64,000 nucleotides of DNA from Clostridiales bacterium (GTDB lineage: Bacteria > Bacillota > Clostridia > Christensenellales > Borkfalkiaceae), in assembly GCA_015055525.1 (NCBI GenBank), contig SVHZ01000003.1:1-64000 (forward strand). Reading direction: 5' to 3'. The translations under genes and the position numbers were made by a program. Below the pieces are notes generated by a model, which was not told the DNA's origin, searched no databases, and was given only the letters and a program-made list of their open reading frames with translations. This document shows, one piece after another, positions 47,356-56,980 of this stretch (position 1 is its first letter; each line of letters opens with the position of its first letter).

Positions 47356-49049
47356 ATTATCAACCTTAATATCAAAGATATTAAATACGCCTCTACAATC
47401 AATATAAAAACGTAGATTATCGTAAATTTTTTCCCTGCAACGCGTTTAACTTGCGATAGCGCCACTATACACGGCGGATATATAATGATGAACGCCGTTA
47501 GCGTTATAACCGTTTCAAAACTTAAATAAACGCCTTCTGGATATAAAGTTATTAGCGTTGAAAGTATAGCCTCTTTTGCAAACAAGCCAGAAATTAACGC
47601 CTGAGTAACCTTCCAATCTCTAACGCCAAGCGGATAAAGTAAAGGAGTTAACGCCTTGCCTATTATTGATAAAATACTATCTTTTCCACTTGCGCTAACG
47701 AAACTTAAATCAAACGATAGTGAACTTAATAGATAAGTTGCAACCGAAATTAAAAATATAACCGTTGCTATTTTTATTATAAACTGTTTTAAGTTATTTA
47801 GCAAGGATTTATATAGGTCTTTACCTTTGCAAAGTCGATAAGGCGGTAATTCCATAATGAGCGGAGCGCGTTTTCCCTTTACAATTAAATTCCCCGTAAC
47901 GAATAATCTAACAAAAACTATCATTATGGAAAACAAATAAACGCCCGTTATATAAAAAAATGGATATTTTACGCAAGGCAGAGTTGAAAAGAATAAAAAT
48001 ATCGGGAGTTTTGCCAAGCAGTTTATTCCGCTACAAAGAAGTGACGCCCTTTTTCTCTCCTTTTCACTTTCTAATCCGCCCGTATAGTTTATCGCAACAG
48101 CGGTGCAACCAAACCCCATAAGAGCCGAAAACACCGCTCTTCCGTTAAGACCGCTTGAATATAAAAAACTTTCGGTTATAAACGCTATTCTCGCCATAAT
48201 ACCGCTCTGCTCTATAAAGGTTAACACAACGCCTAAAACGAGCATTTGCGGTAAGAAAGTTAAAACGGAAGATAGGCCTGAAAAAATCCCGTCTAAAATA
48301 AGCCCCTTTATAAATAAGGATATATCAACGCTTATTAAAAACCTTTCTAAAAGTATATATAACTTTTCAAACCCATAACTTAAAAGGCTACTTAAAATAC
48401 CACCTATGCCGTAAGAACCGAAAGATATATAAAAAGTTATTATTACCGACGCTAAAACGAATAGCCACGACAATTTAGACGATAAAACCATTTTGTCAAT
48501 TTTTTCTTTTTTATAAGGCGGAACTTCTATAAAATTTACGAGCGCATTTTTATCGTAATAAGCAGTAGTTCTTTGATAATTATATATTTCGTTTTTTATA
48601 AGGCTAACGCCTAATTTGGTATTAAAATCAGATAGTATTATAGGAAAAGGAAAACTCTTTACTATATCCTTATTATATATACCGCCGTTTTTTTCAAACT
48701 CTTTGAGAAAATTTACGGCTAAAATTACGTTAAACCCTTTATTATATAAGGATAAAACTGAAGTTATTGCAAAAGGGTAAGATATAAAGTCGGTAACAAA
48801 CACCATTATTCCATTAAATTCTTTAATCTTACTAAGCGTAACTTTTTCTTCAAGCGTTAAGGGGTTTAGCGAATATATCCCGGGCGTATCGGTTAAAAGA
48901 TAAGTTTTTTCATTTATCGTAAACGGCTTTGAAACGGTATCAACGGTAACACCGTGCCAGTTGCCCACTTTAACGTTGCCCTTTGTAAGGGCGTTAAACA
49001 AAGTTGATTTACCGCTGTTTGGCGTTCCAACGATAAGAACTTCACTCAT
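47352..49049 (-). CDS. FeoB-like ferrous iron transporter (divergent)
   Basis: GTPNSGKSTLFNALT, GNWHGVTVD, DTPGIYSLNPLTLEEKV, GFGCTAVAIN gate region. Confidence 0.85.
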   Translation of the reverse strand: MSEVLIVGTPNSGKSTLFNALTKGNVKVGNWHGVTVDTVSKPFTINEKTYLLTDTPGIYSLNPLTLEEKVTLSKIKEFNGIMVFVTDFISYPFAITSVLSLYNKGFNVILAVNFLKEFEKNGGIYNKDIVKSFPFPIILSDFNTKLGVSLIKNEIYNYQRTTAYYDKNALVNFIEVPPYKKEKIDKMVLSSKLSWLFVLASVIITFYISFGSYGIGGILSSLLSYGFEKLYILLERFLISVDISLFIKGLILDGIFSGLSSVLTFLPQMLVLGVVLTFIEQSGIMARIAFITESFLYSSGLNGRAVFSALMGFGCTAVAINYTGGLESEKERKRASLLCSGINCLAKLPIFLFFSTLPCVKYPFFYITGVYLFSIMIVFVRLFVTGNLIVKGKRAPLIMELPPYRLCKGKDLYKSLLNNLKQFIIKIATVIFLISVATYLLSSLSFDLSFVSASGKDSILSIIGKALTPLLYPLGVRDWKVTQALISGLFAKEAILSTLITLYPEGVYLSFETVITLTAFIIIYPPCIVALSQVKRVAGKKFTIIYVFILIVEAYLISLILRLII

Positions 49050-49269
49050 ATAAAACCTCCAAACAATCAGTTATCTCGCTAGATAAAATCACAGCCTTTC
49101 CGTTAAGAGAAACAACGCTTGCCCGCTTGTTTTTTAATATAAACTCAACTTTTACTTTCGCGCCGATAAAAAGCCCTAAACTATAAAGTCTAGAAAGATA
49201 CTCTTTATCTTTTAAGTTTATTGCCGATATAACGGCTGTTTTATTAACGTCGCAATTTGTAAGTATCAT
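49042..49269 (-). CDS. FeoA-domain protein
   Basis: 75 aa SH3-like, LSRLYSLGLFIGAKVKVEFI; overlaps feoB-like start. Confidence 0.8.
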   Translation of the reverse strand: MILTNCDVNKTAVISAINLKDKEYLSRLYSLGLFIGAKVKVEFILKNKRASVVSLNGKAVILSSEITDCLEVLYE

Positions 49270-49334
49270 ACGAGATTATATGATTTATGATAGGTTAATA
49301 TAATTAAAACGATAATTTTATAACTTTACGGTAA

Positions 49335-49364
49335 CAAAAAAGCACGCTTGAAGCGTGCTTTTTA
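49335..49364 (-). terminator. intrinsic terminator
   Basis: AAAAAAGCACGCTTGAAGCGTGCTTTTT. Confidence 0.8.
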
Positions 49365-49370
49365 ATTTAA

Positions 49371-50825
49371 TTATTCTTCATCGTCATCTTCAACTTTATT
49401 TTCTTTTTTAGCAAAAATCTTTTTGAAGAAATTAGCGATTGCTTCCATTCTCTTTGGAGTGAGAAGTAATAATACTACGATAGCAAGTAAGCATACAACT
49501 GATAAGCAAAGGAAGATGAACGGAACTTTATTAACGCTGAGCCAGTTTTTGAAACTTGTTTTGTACTCAACCTTAGAAAGTTTTTTAGTAACTACGATGC
49601 TTGCAGTAGCGTCACTTTCAGAGATACCGTCAACGTCGATAACGTCAACCTTAACTCTATAATAACCTTCCTTAGTAGGAGTGAAAGAGTGCTTTGATTC
49701 ATCGTACTCTTCACTAGCGGTTTGCCACTCGTCAGTTTGATTTTCTCTATATTGTAAAGTGTAAGTAGCGTCAACGTCATTACCGGTTACTTCAATACCC
49801 TTAACGTTATATTTAAGGTTGATATAACCTTTTTCTTGGTAAGAAGGAAGTGTAATCTTAGGACCGGCATTTTCAATAGTAAACTCGAAAATGGGAACTA
49901 CGAGTTCTGCTTTTGTAAGTTCGCCCGTGTATTCTTCAGTAAGGTCTTCATCTTTATAGAACTTAATAGCATCGCCTGAACCTGAAGAGAAAAGGTATTT
50001 ACCGTTATCGCCCTTTACCTTATAGAAACCGTCTGCATATTCTTGAGTATTCTTAGTGGTAATACTAAAAGTCTTACCGTCAATACTATCTAAACTAAAT
50101 AAAACGTAAAATCTATAAGTACCAACTTTAGTAATATTGATTTTAAGGTCGGTGTTGCCGTTTGCATTTGTAGTAGAATAGGTTGAAGAATGGGGAACAA
50201 CGTAATATAAATTTCTCTTATATTGGCTATATCCAAACGCACCTGTATCAACTATATCTTTAAGCGTGGGAACTTTATACTCGTCACCAATTGAAAGCAA
50301 CACGTCTTCATCTTCAGGGTTAACCTTTTCAGCAACGGTAGAGTTCTTAACGATTTGCCTATAAGCAGCAATCTCACTTAACTTATAACTAGGCTCTGTG
50401 AAGTTTTGCTTAAATTCTTCACTATTAACGTCATCAAGAACTTTAACGTCAAAAGATTGAGAAACGGCAGTATCTTTCTTTGTCGTTTCAACTGAAACAA
50501 CGTAATCGCCTGCGCGAGTAATTCTCAAAGTAACCTTACCAGTAGTATAAGAATTTAATACCGCGTTGGTAACGCCTTCAGTCTTAATAGTGCCGTTTTC
50601 ATATAAAACGACAGGAGTACCCGCAGTTTCTTTTAATTCAATTTTAACGTCTGAACCCGCGTCTTTAATCCCCTCGTTGGTAACAACAAGTTCAAAGTTA
50701 ACGCCAACGTACGCGTAAGTTTTATTCGCATCTGCCTTAACGACGAAAGCGCCTAAGGCAATAGGTAACACGAAAATTGCGCATACGAGAGTTACTAATA
50801 ATTTGGTAATGCGTTTTTTAGTCAT
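49371..50825 (-). CDS. hypothetical cell-surface protein (signal peptide, Ig/cadherin-like segments, C-terminal TM and acidic tail)
   Basis: N-term signal LLVTLVCAIFVLPIALGAFVVKADA; GYYRVKVDVIDVDGISESDATASI; C-term TM + KKENKVEDDDEE. Confidence 0.7.
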   Translation of the reverse strand: MTKKRITKLLVTLVCAIFVLPIALGAFVVKADANKTYAYVGVNFELVVTNEGIKDAGSDVKIELKETAGTPVVLYENGTIKTEGVTNAVLNSYTTGKVTLRITRAGDYVVSVETTKKDTAVSQSFDVKVLDDVNSEEFKQNFTEPSYKLSEIAAYRQIVKNSTVAEKVNPEDEDVLLSIGDEYKVPTLKDIVDTGAFGYSQYKRNLYYVVPHSSTYSTTNANGNTDLKINITKVGTYRFYVLFSLDSIDGKTFSITTKNTQEYADGFYKVKGDNGKYLFSSGSGDAIKFYKDEDLTEEYTGELTKAELVVPIFEFTIENAGPKITLPSYQEKGYINLKYNVKGIEVTGNDVDATYTLQYRENQTDEWQTASEEYDESKHSFTPTKEGYYRVKVDVIDVDGISESDATASIVVTKKLSKVEYKTSFKNWLSVNKVPFIFLCLSVVCLLAIVVLLLLTPKRMEAIANFFKKIFAKKENKVEDDDEE

Positions 50826-50949
50826 TTTAACTCCTAACCATATAAAGTGCGTAAACTCGCACTATTTTACTATAATACTTATATATTTTACCCTTATTAT
50901 TATAATTTGTCAATAATAATAATTAATTTTTGCTCATTTTAACCAGAAA

Positions 50950-51651
50950 TTATAACGACGGAACTACTGTTACCGACGTATCGAATAATTTCCAAGGCGA
51001 AAGTTCCTTGGGCGGTTCAACCTTAAAACTCAATCTTTCCTTAGTTACGGGGTGGGTAAACGACAACGAAGTTGCAAATAACGCAAGGTTTCCCTTAACT
51101 GCATTTTCGCCACCGTAACGCATATCGCCGTAAACAGGATAGCCAAGGTTTGCCATTTGAACTCTAATTTGATGACTTCTGCCCGTGTAAAGTTTAACCT
51201 TAACGAGTGATAAGCCGTTCTTTTCCTCACACACGTCGTAATGAAGTTCGGCTTTCTTCGCGCCCTCAACGGTTTGCGGGCAAATATACACCATATTAGT
51301 TATAGCGTTCTTTTTAAGATAATTCGTTACCGTTTGTGATTTTTTATCAAGCGTTCCAACGAGCACCGTGTGATAAACCTTTTCAAAATCGCCAGATTTC
51401 ATTTGTTCAGAAAGCCTACCCGCCGCCTTCGACGTTTTGGCAAACACCATAACCCCACCAGTCGGTCTATCAAGCCTATGAACTAAGCCTAAATATACGT
51501 TGCCCGGCTTGTTATCTCTTTCCTTTATCATTTGTTTAAGAGCAGAAAGTAAAGATAAATCTTTACTCTCATCGTCGCAAGACGGCATATTTTGCGGTTT
51601 TAACGCAACTATAACGTGATTATCTTCGTAAATTATAATAGGATTTTCCAT
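50950..51651 (-). CDS. RluA-family pseudouridine synthase
   Basis: VHRLDRPTGGVMVFAKT, KLYTGRSHQIRVQMANLGYPVYGDMRYG. Confidence 0.93.
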   Translation of the reverse strand: MENPIIIYEDNHVIVALKPQNMPSCDDESKDLSLLSALKQMIKERDNKPGNVYLGLVHRLDRPTGGVMVFAKTSKAAGRLSEQMKSGDFEKVYHTVLVGTLDKKSQTVTNYLKKNAITNMVYICPQTVEGAKKAELHYDVCEEKNGLSLVKVKLYTGRSHQIRVQMANLGYPVYGDMRYGGENAVKGNLALFATSLSFTHPVTKERLSFKVEPPKELSPWKLFDTSVTVVPSL

Positions 51652-51694
51652 AAAACTCCTTTCTGTTTTTTAGTCCTAGCGTAATTTTTGGGTG

Positions 51695-52561
51695 TTACGA
51701 TAAAACTTTAGACCACAATCCAGAACAACCGCAAGGAAGATTAATTCCCTCGCGAGTTGGAAGCCCAACTTCGTAAGCATCGATATTATATTCGCCCTTA
51801 GGCATAAGCAACGTAAGAATATTTTTAAGAACTTGAGGTTGAAGACCCGTTGTATAACTGTTTATTAAAAAGAACAACGGATTATCACTTAAAACTTGCG
51901 TGCATATTTTAACTAAATTGTAAAGTTCGTTTTCAATCTTCCAAGTTTCTCCGCCAGGTCCTCTACCAAAACTCGGCGGATCCATAATAATAGCGTCGTA
52001 CTTTTTGCCACGGCGAATTTCACGTTGAACGAATTTTAAGCAATCGTCGATAATAAACCTAACCTTACCTTCACCAACGCCTGAAAGACGGCAGTTTTCT
52101 CCCGCCCTTTCAACCATACCTTTAGCAGCGTCAACGTGGCAAACGCTCGCGCCTGCTTTTAAGCAAGCAACGGTAGCGCCACCCGTGTACGCAAACAAAT
52201 TGAGAACGTTTATAGGACGGTTGGCTTTTTTGATAAGCGCCGTCATCTTTTCCCAATTTCCCGCTTGTTCGGGGAATAAGCCCGTATGCTTAAAACCCAT
52301 AGGTTTTATTTTGAATTTTAACTCTCCGTAACTAATTATCCACTCGTCTGGCATAGACTTTAACCTTTCCCATCTACCGCCACCTGATTCGCTACGGATA
52401 TATTTAGCGTTTAACCCCTGATAGTTAAACATATCAACGTCAGTCTTCCAAATTACCTGCGGATCGGGGCGAAGTAAAGTAACGTCTTTCCAACGCTCTA
52501 ACTTATACCCGTCACCCGTCGCGATAATTTCATAGTCCGACCACTTGTCTGCAACAACCAT
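51695..52561 (-). CDS. class I SAM-dependent (RlmI-like) methyltransferase
   Basis: FKHTGLFPEQAGNWE, VLNLFAYTGGATVACLKAGA, IIMDPPSFGRGPGGE. Confidence 0.85.
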   Translation of the reverse strand: MVVADKWSDYEIIATGDGYKLERWKDVTLLRPDPQVIWKTDVDMFNYQGLNAKYIRSESGGGRWERLKSMPDEWIISYGELKFKIKPMGFKHTGLFPEQAGNWEKMTALIKKANRPINVLNLFAYTGGATVACLKAGASVCHVDAAKGMVERAGENCRLSGVGEGKVRFIIDDCLKFVQREIRRGKKYDAIIMDPPSFGRGPGGETWKIENELYNLVKICTQVLSDNPLFFLINSYTTGLQPQVLKNILTLLMPKGEYNIDAYEVGLPTREGINLPCGCSGLWSKVLS

Positions 52562-55500
52562 TTACGCTTTTTCAACTCCGATAATTACTTTCGCGTCTGC
52601 AATGTCCCACTCTTTTACAAAGCCTTTAACGTCGCTAGTTTGTGTTACTGTTACAGCAAGAACGCTATCTCCTAACGCTTTAGCGTTAGCGTTAAATACG
52701 GTAAGCGCGTCGCCTTCCGCTTGGTAGTAAACGTTAATTCTATCGGTAACTTCAAAGCCCGCTTCTTTTCTCATCGTTTGGATTTTAGAAACGATTTCTC
52801 TTTCAATACCTTCGAATAAAAGTTCTTTTGTAATAGTAGTATCAAGAACTACCGTTACGCCGTTTTCACTAGCCGATACGTAACCTTCCTTACTTTCTGA
52901 AGAAATAAGAAGATCGTCGATAGTAAATTCAACTTCAGATCCACCGAGTTCAACTTTGAAACTACCGCTTGACTTAACCGCTTCAACAACGGCGTTAGCA
53001 TCGCAAGTTTCAAGGAAGTTTCTAATAAGACCGAGTTTAGCGCCGTATTTAGGTCCTAAAGTTTTAAGTTGCGGTTTTAACTTGTAAGAGATAAATCCCT
53101 TTGCATCGGTTAAAACTTCAAGTTCTTTAACGTTGAGTTCTTCCTTTGCAATAGTGATTAAATCTTCAGTCAACGCTTTTGCTCTTTCAGTCGCTACGAA
53201 AATCTTAGAAAGCGGTTGACGGTTTTTGATGTTTGACGTATTTCTCGTTGCTCTACCTAAAACAACCACGTCAAGAACTACTGCCATGCCTTCTTCAAGT
53301 TTCTTGTCAACCATCTTTTCGTTGTATTTGGGGAAAGAACAAAGGTGAACGGAGATTGGCTCGTCTTTATAGAAAGACGGAACTAAGTTAAGATACATAC
53401 TTTCTGCCATGAACGGAACGTATGGAGCGGAAAGTTTTGCGAGCGTTACAAGCACTTGATAAAGCGTAACGTAAGCGGCAATCTTATCTTCAGTCATTTC
53501 CTTGCCCCAATATCTTTCTCTACCACGGCGAATATACCAGTTAGAAAGATCGTCGGCATAATCTTGAAGCATTCTTGAAGTTTCAAAGATTTGATATTTA
53601 TCTAAACCTTCGTCTACGTTTTTAATAAGCGTGTTGAGTTTTGAAAGTATCCACTTGTCCATAACGGAAAGTTTAACTTTGTTTATATCGTACTTGCTTG
53701 GATCAAACCCGTCGATTTCAGCGTATAAAACGAAGAAAGCGTAAGCGTTCCACAACGTACCCATAAACTTTCTTTGCGCTTCGGATACGGCTTCCGGATA
53801 GAATCTTGACGGGAGCCACGGAGCAGAACCGGTGTAGAAATACCATCTAACAGCGTCCGCACCTTGTTTATCAAGAACGGTCCACGGATCAACTACGTTT
53901 CCTATGTGCTTACTCATTTTAAGACCGTTTTTATCGTTAACGTGGCCGAGAACGATACAGTTTTTGAACGGCGCTTTGTCAAAGAGTAAAGTTGAAATTA
54001 CAAGCAAGGTGTAGAACCAACCGCGAGTTTGGTCAACCGCTTCGCTTATAAAGTCTGCGGGGAATTGCTTTTCAAAGAGTTCTTTATTTTCAAACGGATA
54101 GTGAAGTTGAGCAAAAGGCATAGAACCAGAGTCAAACCAACAGTCGATAACGTCTTTAACTCTACTCATCGTGCCACCGCAAGAACACTTAAACGTAGGC
54201 TCGTCAATGTATGGACGGTGAAGTTCAATATCCCCGTCGATACCGCAGAGTTCTTTAAGTTCTTGCTTAGAGCCGATTACGTGAACTTTTCCGCACTCTG
54301 AACAAGTCCAAACGGGAAGCGGAGTTCCCCAATATCTTTCACGAGATAAGCCCCAATCGATAATATTTTCAAGGAAGTTACCCATTCTACCCGTCTTGAT
54401 AGTTTCAGGCATCCAGTTAACGGAATTGTTAGATGCGATGATTTTATCTTTAACGGCAGTAGTCTTGATAAACCAACTTGATCTTGCATAGTAAATAAGC
54501 GGAGTGTTACAACGCCAACAGAAAGGATAACTGTGCGTAAAGTCCGCCGCCTTAAATAAAAGACTGCGATTTTGTAAATCTTCAATGATAAGTTTATCAG
54601 CGTCTTTAACGAATACACCTGCGATAAATCCACACTCTTCAGTCATTTTACCGCGAGTGTCAACTAAATTAACGAAAGAAACGTCGTACTTTTGGCAAAC
54701 CCTAGAGTCGTCTTCACCGAACGCGGGAGCGTTGTGAACGATACCAGTACCGTCTTCCATAGTAACGTAATCGTCGGTTACGCAGATATACGCTTTTTTA
54801 TTCTTTTCTAAAGTAGCGAAGTTATAGAGTGGTTCGTATTCTGCAAATTCGTAAAAACTACCCTTATTTGTTGAGATAACTTCGTATTCTTCAAAGAGTT
54901 TAGATGCAAGTTTTTCAGCGAGAATATAGTATTCTTCGTTAACTTTAATCTTAACGTAGTCTTCGTTTGCGTTAAAACAAAGGGCAACGTTTGAAGGAAG
55001 AGTCCAAGGCGTAGTAGTCCACGCGAGGAAGTACTCGTTTTGAGTTCCCTTTACCTTAAACTTAACGTATACCGATTTTTCAGTAACGTCTTTATAACCT
55101 TGAGCAACTTCGTGAGAAGAAAGCGCAGTTCCACAACGCGGGCAGTATGGAACGATTTTGTAGCCTTTATATAAAAGACCTTTTTCCCAAATCTTTTTAA
55201 GCGCCCACCACTCAGATTCAATATAATCGTCGTGATAAGTAACGTAAGGGTTATCCATATCGCACCAATAACCCAAACGGTCGCTCATTTCCTTCCACTC
55301 GCTAGTATACTTAAACACAGAGTTTTTACACTCTTTGATAAACGGTTCAATGCCGTATTTTTCAATATCTTGCTTTCCGTCTAAATTGAGTTTCTTTTCA
55401 ACTTCAAGTTCAACGGGAAGACCGTGGGTATCCCAACCCGCTTTTCTCAAAACGTGCTTACCCTTCATAGTTTGATATCTAGGAATAATGTCCTTCATAA

Positions 55501-55687
55501 CGCGCGTTAAAACGTGGCCGATGTGCGGTTTACCGTTAGCCGTCGGCGGACCGTCATAGAAACAGAATTCTTCTGCTCCTTCGCGTGTTTCCATACTCTT
55601 TTTGAAAACTTCGTTTTCTTCCCAGAATTTGATAATTTCTTTTTCCCTATCTAAAAAGTTAAGGTTGGTTTCTACCTTTTTGTACAT
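52562..55687 (-). CDS. ileS: isoleucyl-tRNA synthetase (1041 aa, long type)
   Basis: FYDGPPTANGKPHIGHVLTRVMKD, GWDTHGLPVELEVEK, KMSKHIGNVVDPW. Confidence 0.97.
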   Translation of the reverse strand: MYKKVETNLNFLDREKEIIKFWEENEVFKKSMETREGAEEFCFYDGPPTANGKPHIGHVLTRVMKDIIPRYQTMKGKHVLRKAGWDTHGLPVELEVEKKLNLDGKQDIEKYGIEPFIKECKNSVFKYTSEWKEMSDRLGYWCDMDNPYVTYHDDYIESEWWALKKIWEKGLLYKGYKIVPYCPRCGTALSSHEVAQGYKDVTEKSVYVKFKVKGTQNEYFLAWTTTPWTLPSNVALCFNANEDYVKIKVNEEYYILAEKLASKLFEEYEVISTNKGSFYEFAEYEPLYNFATLEKNKKAYICVTDDYVTMEDGTGIVHNAPAFGEDDSRVCQKYDVSFVNLVDTRGKMTEECGFIAGVFVKDADKLIIEDLQNRSLLFKAADFTHSYPFCWRCNTPLIYYARSSWFIKTTAVKDKIIASNNSVNWMPETIKTGRMGNFLENIIDWGLSRERYWGTPLPVWTCSECGKVHVIGSKQELKELCGIDGDIELHRPYIDEPTFKCSCGGTMSRVKDVIDCWFDSGSMPFAQLHYPFENKELFEKQFPADFISEAVDQTRGWFYTLLVISTLLFDKAPFKNCIVLGHVNDKNGLKMSKHIGNVVDPWTVLDKQGADAVRWYFYTGSAPWLPSRFYPEAVSEAQRKFMGTLWNAYAFFVLYAEIDGFDPSKYDINKVKLSVMDKWILSKLNTLIKNVDEGLDKYQIFETSRMLQDYADDLSNWYIRRGRERYWGKEMTEDKIAAYVTLYQVLVTLAKLSAPYVPFMAESMYLNLVPSFYKDEPISVHLCSFPKYNEKMVDKKLEEGMAVVLDVVVLGRATRNTSNIKNRQPLSKIFVATERAKALTEDLITIAKEELNVKELEVLTDAKGFISYKLKPQLKTLGPKYGAKLGLIRNFLETCDANAVVEAVKSSGSFKVELGGSEVEFTIDDLLISSESKEGYVSASENGVTVVLDTTITKELLFEGIEREIVSKIQTMRKEAGFEVTDRINVYYQAEGDALTVFNANAKALGDSVLAVTVTQTSDVKGFVKEWDIADAKVIIGVEKA

Positions 55688-55826
55688 AAAAATACCTCGC
55701 CTTATAATTAGTAAATATACATACCTTTATGTATTTTAACAAATTTTTGCATTTAAGTAAAGTAAAACGACGTAAATTTTAACTCTAAACGCTTGATTAT
55801 TTTCAAGTTTTATTATAAAATAATAC

Positions 55827-56094
55827 TACTGCGATAGACGGGGAGTTAGCGGTGCCCTGTAACTTGCAATCCGCTATAGCAAGGTTGAACGTCTTCCGCG
55901 GTCTTTGTTATGGAAGGCTGGGCTTTGAAAGAAACGTTGACGTTAAGGTCTTATGCAACGGCAACCCGTGAACCGTGTCAGGATAGGAATATAGCAGCAC
56001 TAAGCGGTATAGTCGTGTGCCATAAGGTAGCTTTGACTGAGTTTTGATTGAAGTTTTCGCTTCGGTTTCAAATATCAGAGTTGATTCGCAGTAT
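55827..56094 (+). ncRNA. ffs: bacterial large signal recognition particle RNA
   Basis: GGGGAGTTAGCGGTGCCCTGTAACTTGCAATCCGCTATAGCAAGGTTGAA 5' domain; GTCAGG-ATA-GGAA-TAT-AGCAGC apical loop; CGTGTGCC; termini TACTGCGA/TCGCAGTA pair; upstream TTGATT-N17-TAAAAT. Confidence 0.92.
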
Positions 56095-56277
56095 TTAGAT
56101 ATTTCGGCTCCGTTACAATAAGCGACTGAACAAGTCCAATTGAAACGAGGCATAATACTTCGTTAAAGCCATTGAAAAGACGTATACTCTTATCTTCAGG
56201 CTTTGCCTTGTCTTATACCCCACGTTTCCTTGTCCTTAATTATTCAGTCGTCATTGTACGTCGCCTTTAGAAAACAA

Positions 56278-56307
56278 AACGGAGTTTTAGCCCGCTAAAA
56301 CTCCGTT
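56278..56307. other. perfect 14-bp inverted repeat, possibly minus-strand terminator
   Basis: AACGGAGTTTTAGC-CC-GCTAAAACTCCGTT; T-rich (TTTTGTTTTC) only on minus-strand side. Confidence 0.6.
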
Positions 56308-56323
56308 AACTATTTGGTGTATT

Positions 56324-56980
56324 ATGGAAAATAAACTTAAACAAATTTTTTCTGAAATTGAAAACGGCAACTCGTACGGTGAACAAGTTACGCTCGTTGG
56401 AGCAACAAAATTCGTTCCCGTTGAAATTATCAACCAAGCAATCGCTTTCGGTCTTAAAGATATATCTGAAAATAGAGCGCAAGAATTTAAGGATAAATAT
56501 CCGCTCGTCACTCAACCTGTAAACTACCACTTTATCGGTTCTTTGCAAAAAAACAAAGTTAAATACTTAATTGGAAAATGCTGTTTAATTCAGAGTGTTG
56601 ACAGTTTATCTCTTCTTGACGAAATTGCTCGCCAAAGCGTTAACAAGAACGTTTTAACTAACGTCTTGCTCGAAGTAAACTTAGGCGTTGAGGAGCAAAA
56701 ACACGGCTTTGATTATAGCGAACTTGAAAACGCCCTTTCTTACGCTAAAAATTTAAGCGGTGTTAAAGTTTTAGGTCTTATGGCTATGCTCCCTGAAAGT
56801 GATGATGAAGATATGCTTTTAGATTTATCTAAAACTTTGAGAAAAGTTTACGATAGTTATAAAGACGAATACGGTTTCAAGCATTTATCTCTCGGAATGA
56901 GCAACGACTACAAGATAGCAATTAAAGCAGGCTCTAATATGATAAGAGTCGGCTCTAAAATCTTTGGAAGAAGGTATTAA
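56324..56980 (+). CDS. yggS: YggS-family pyridoxal phosphate-binding protein
   Basis: VTLVGATKFVPVE, NYHFIGSLQKNKVKYLIGKC, LGLMAMLP, LSLGMSNDYKIAIKAGSNMIRVGSKIFG. Confidence 0.93.
   Translation: MENKLKQIFSEIENGNSYGEQVTLVGATKFVPVEIINQAIAFGLKDISENRAQEFKDKYPLVTQPVNYHFIGSLQKNKVKYLIGKCCLIQSVDSLSLLDEIARQSVNKNVLTNVLLEVNLGVEEQKHGFDYSELENALSYAKNLSGVKVLGLMAMLPESDDEDMLLDLSKTLRKVYDSYKDEYGFKHLSLGMSNDYKIAIKAGSNMIRVGSKIFGRRY

Noticed and set aside
55688-55760. T-box leader upstream of ileS
   Set aside because: Only a short AT-rich gap before the SRP RNA promoter region; no T-box sequence or terminator/antiterminator pair visible.
55908-56153. 81-aa minus-strand ORF (MPRFNWTCSVAYCNGAEISKYC...)
   Set aside because: Lies antisense across the SRP RNA; reading frame is incidental to a structured RNA gene.
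56287-56548. Two minus-strand ORFs antisense to yggS
   Set aside because: Shadow ORFs of a clearly conserved coding gene.
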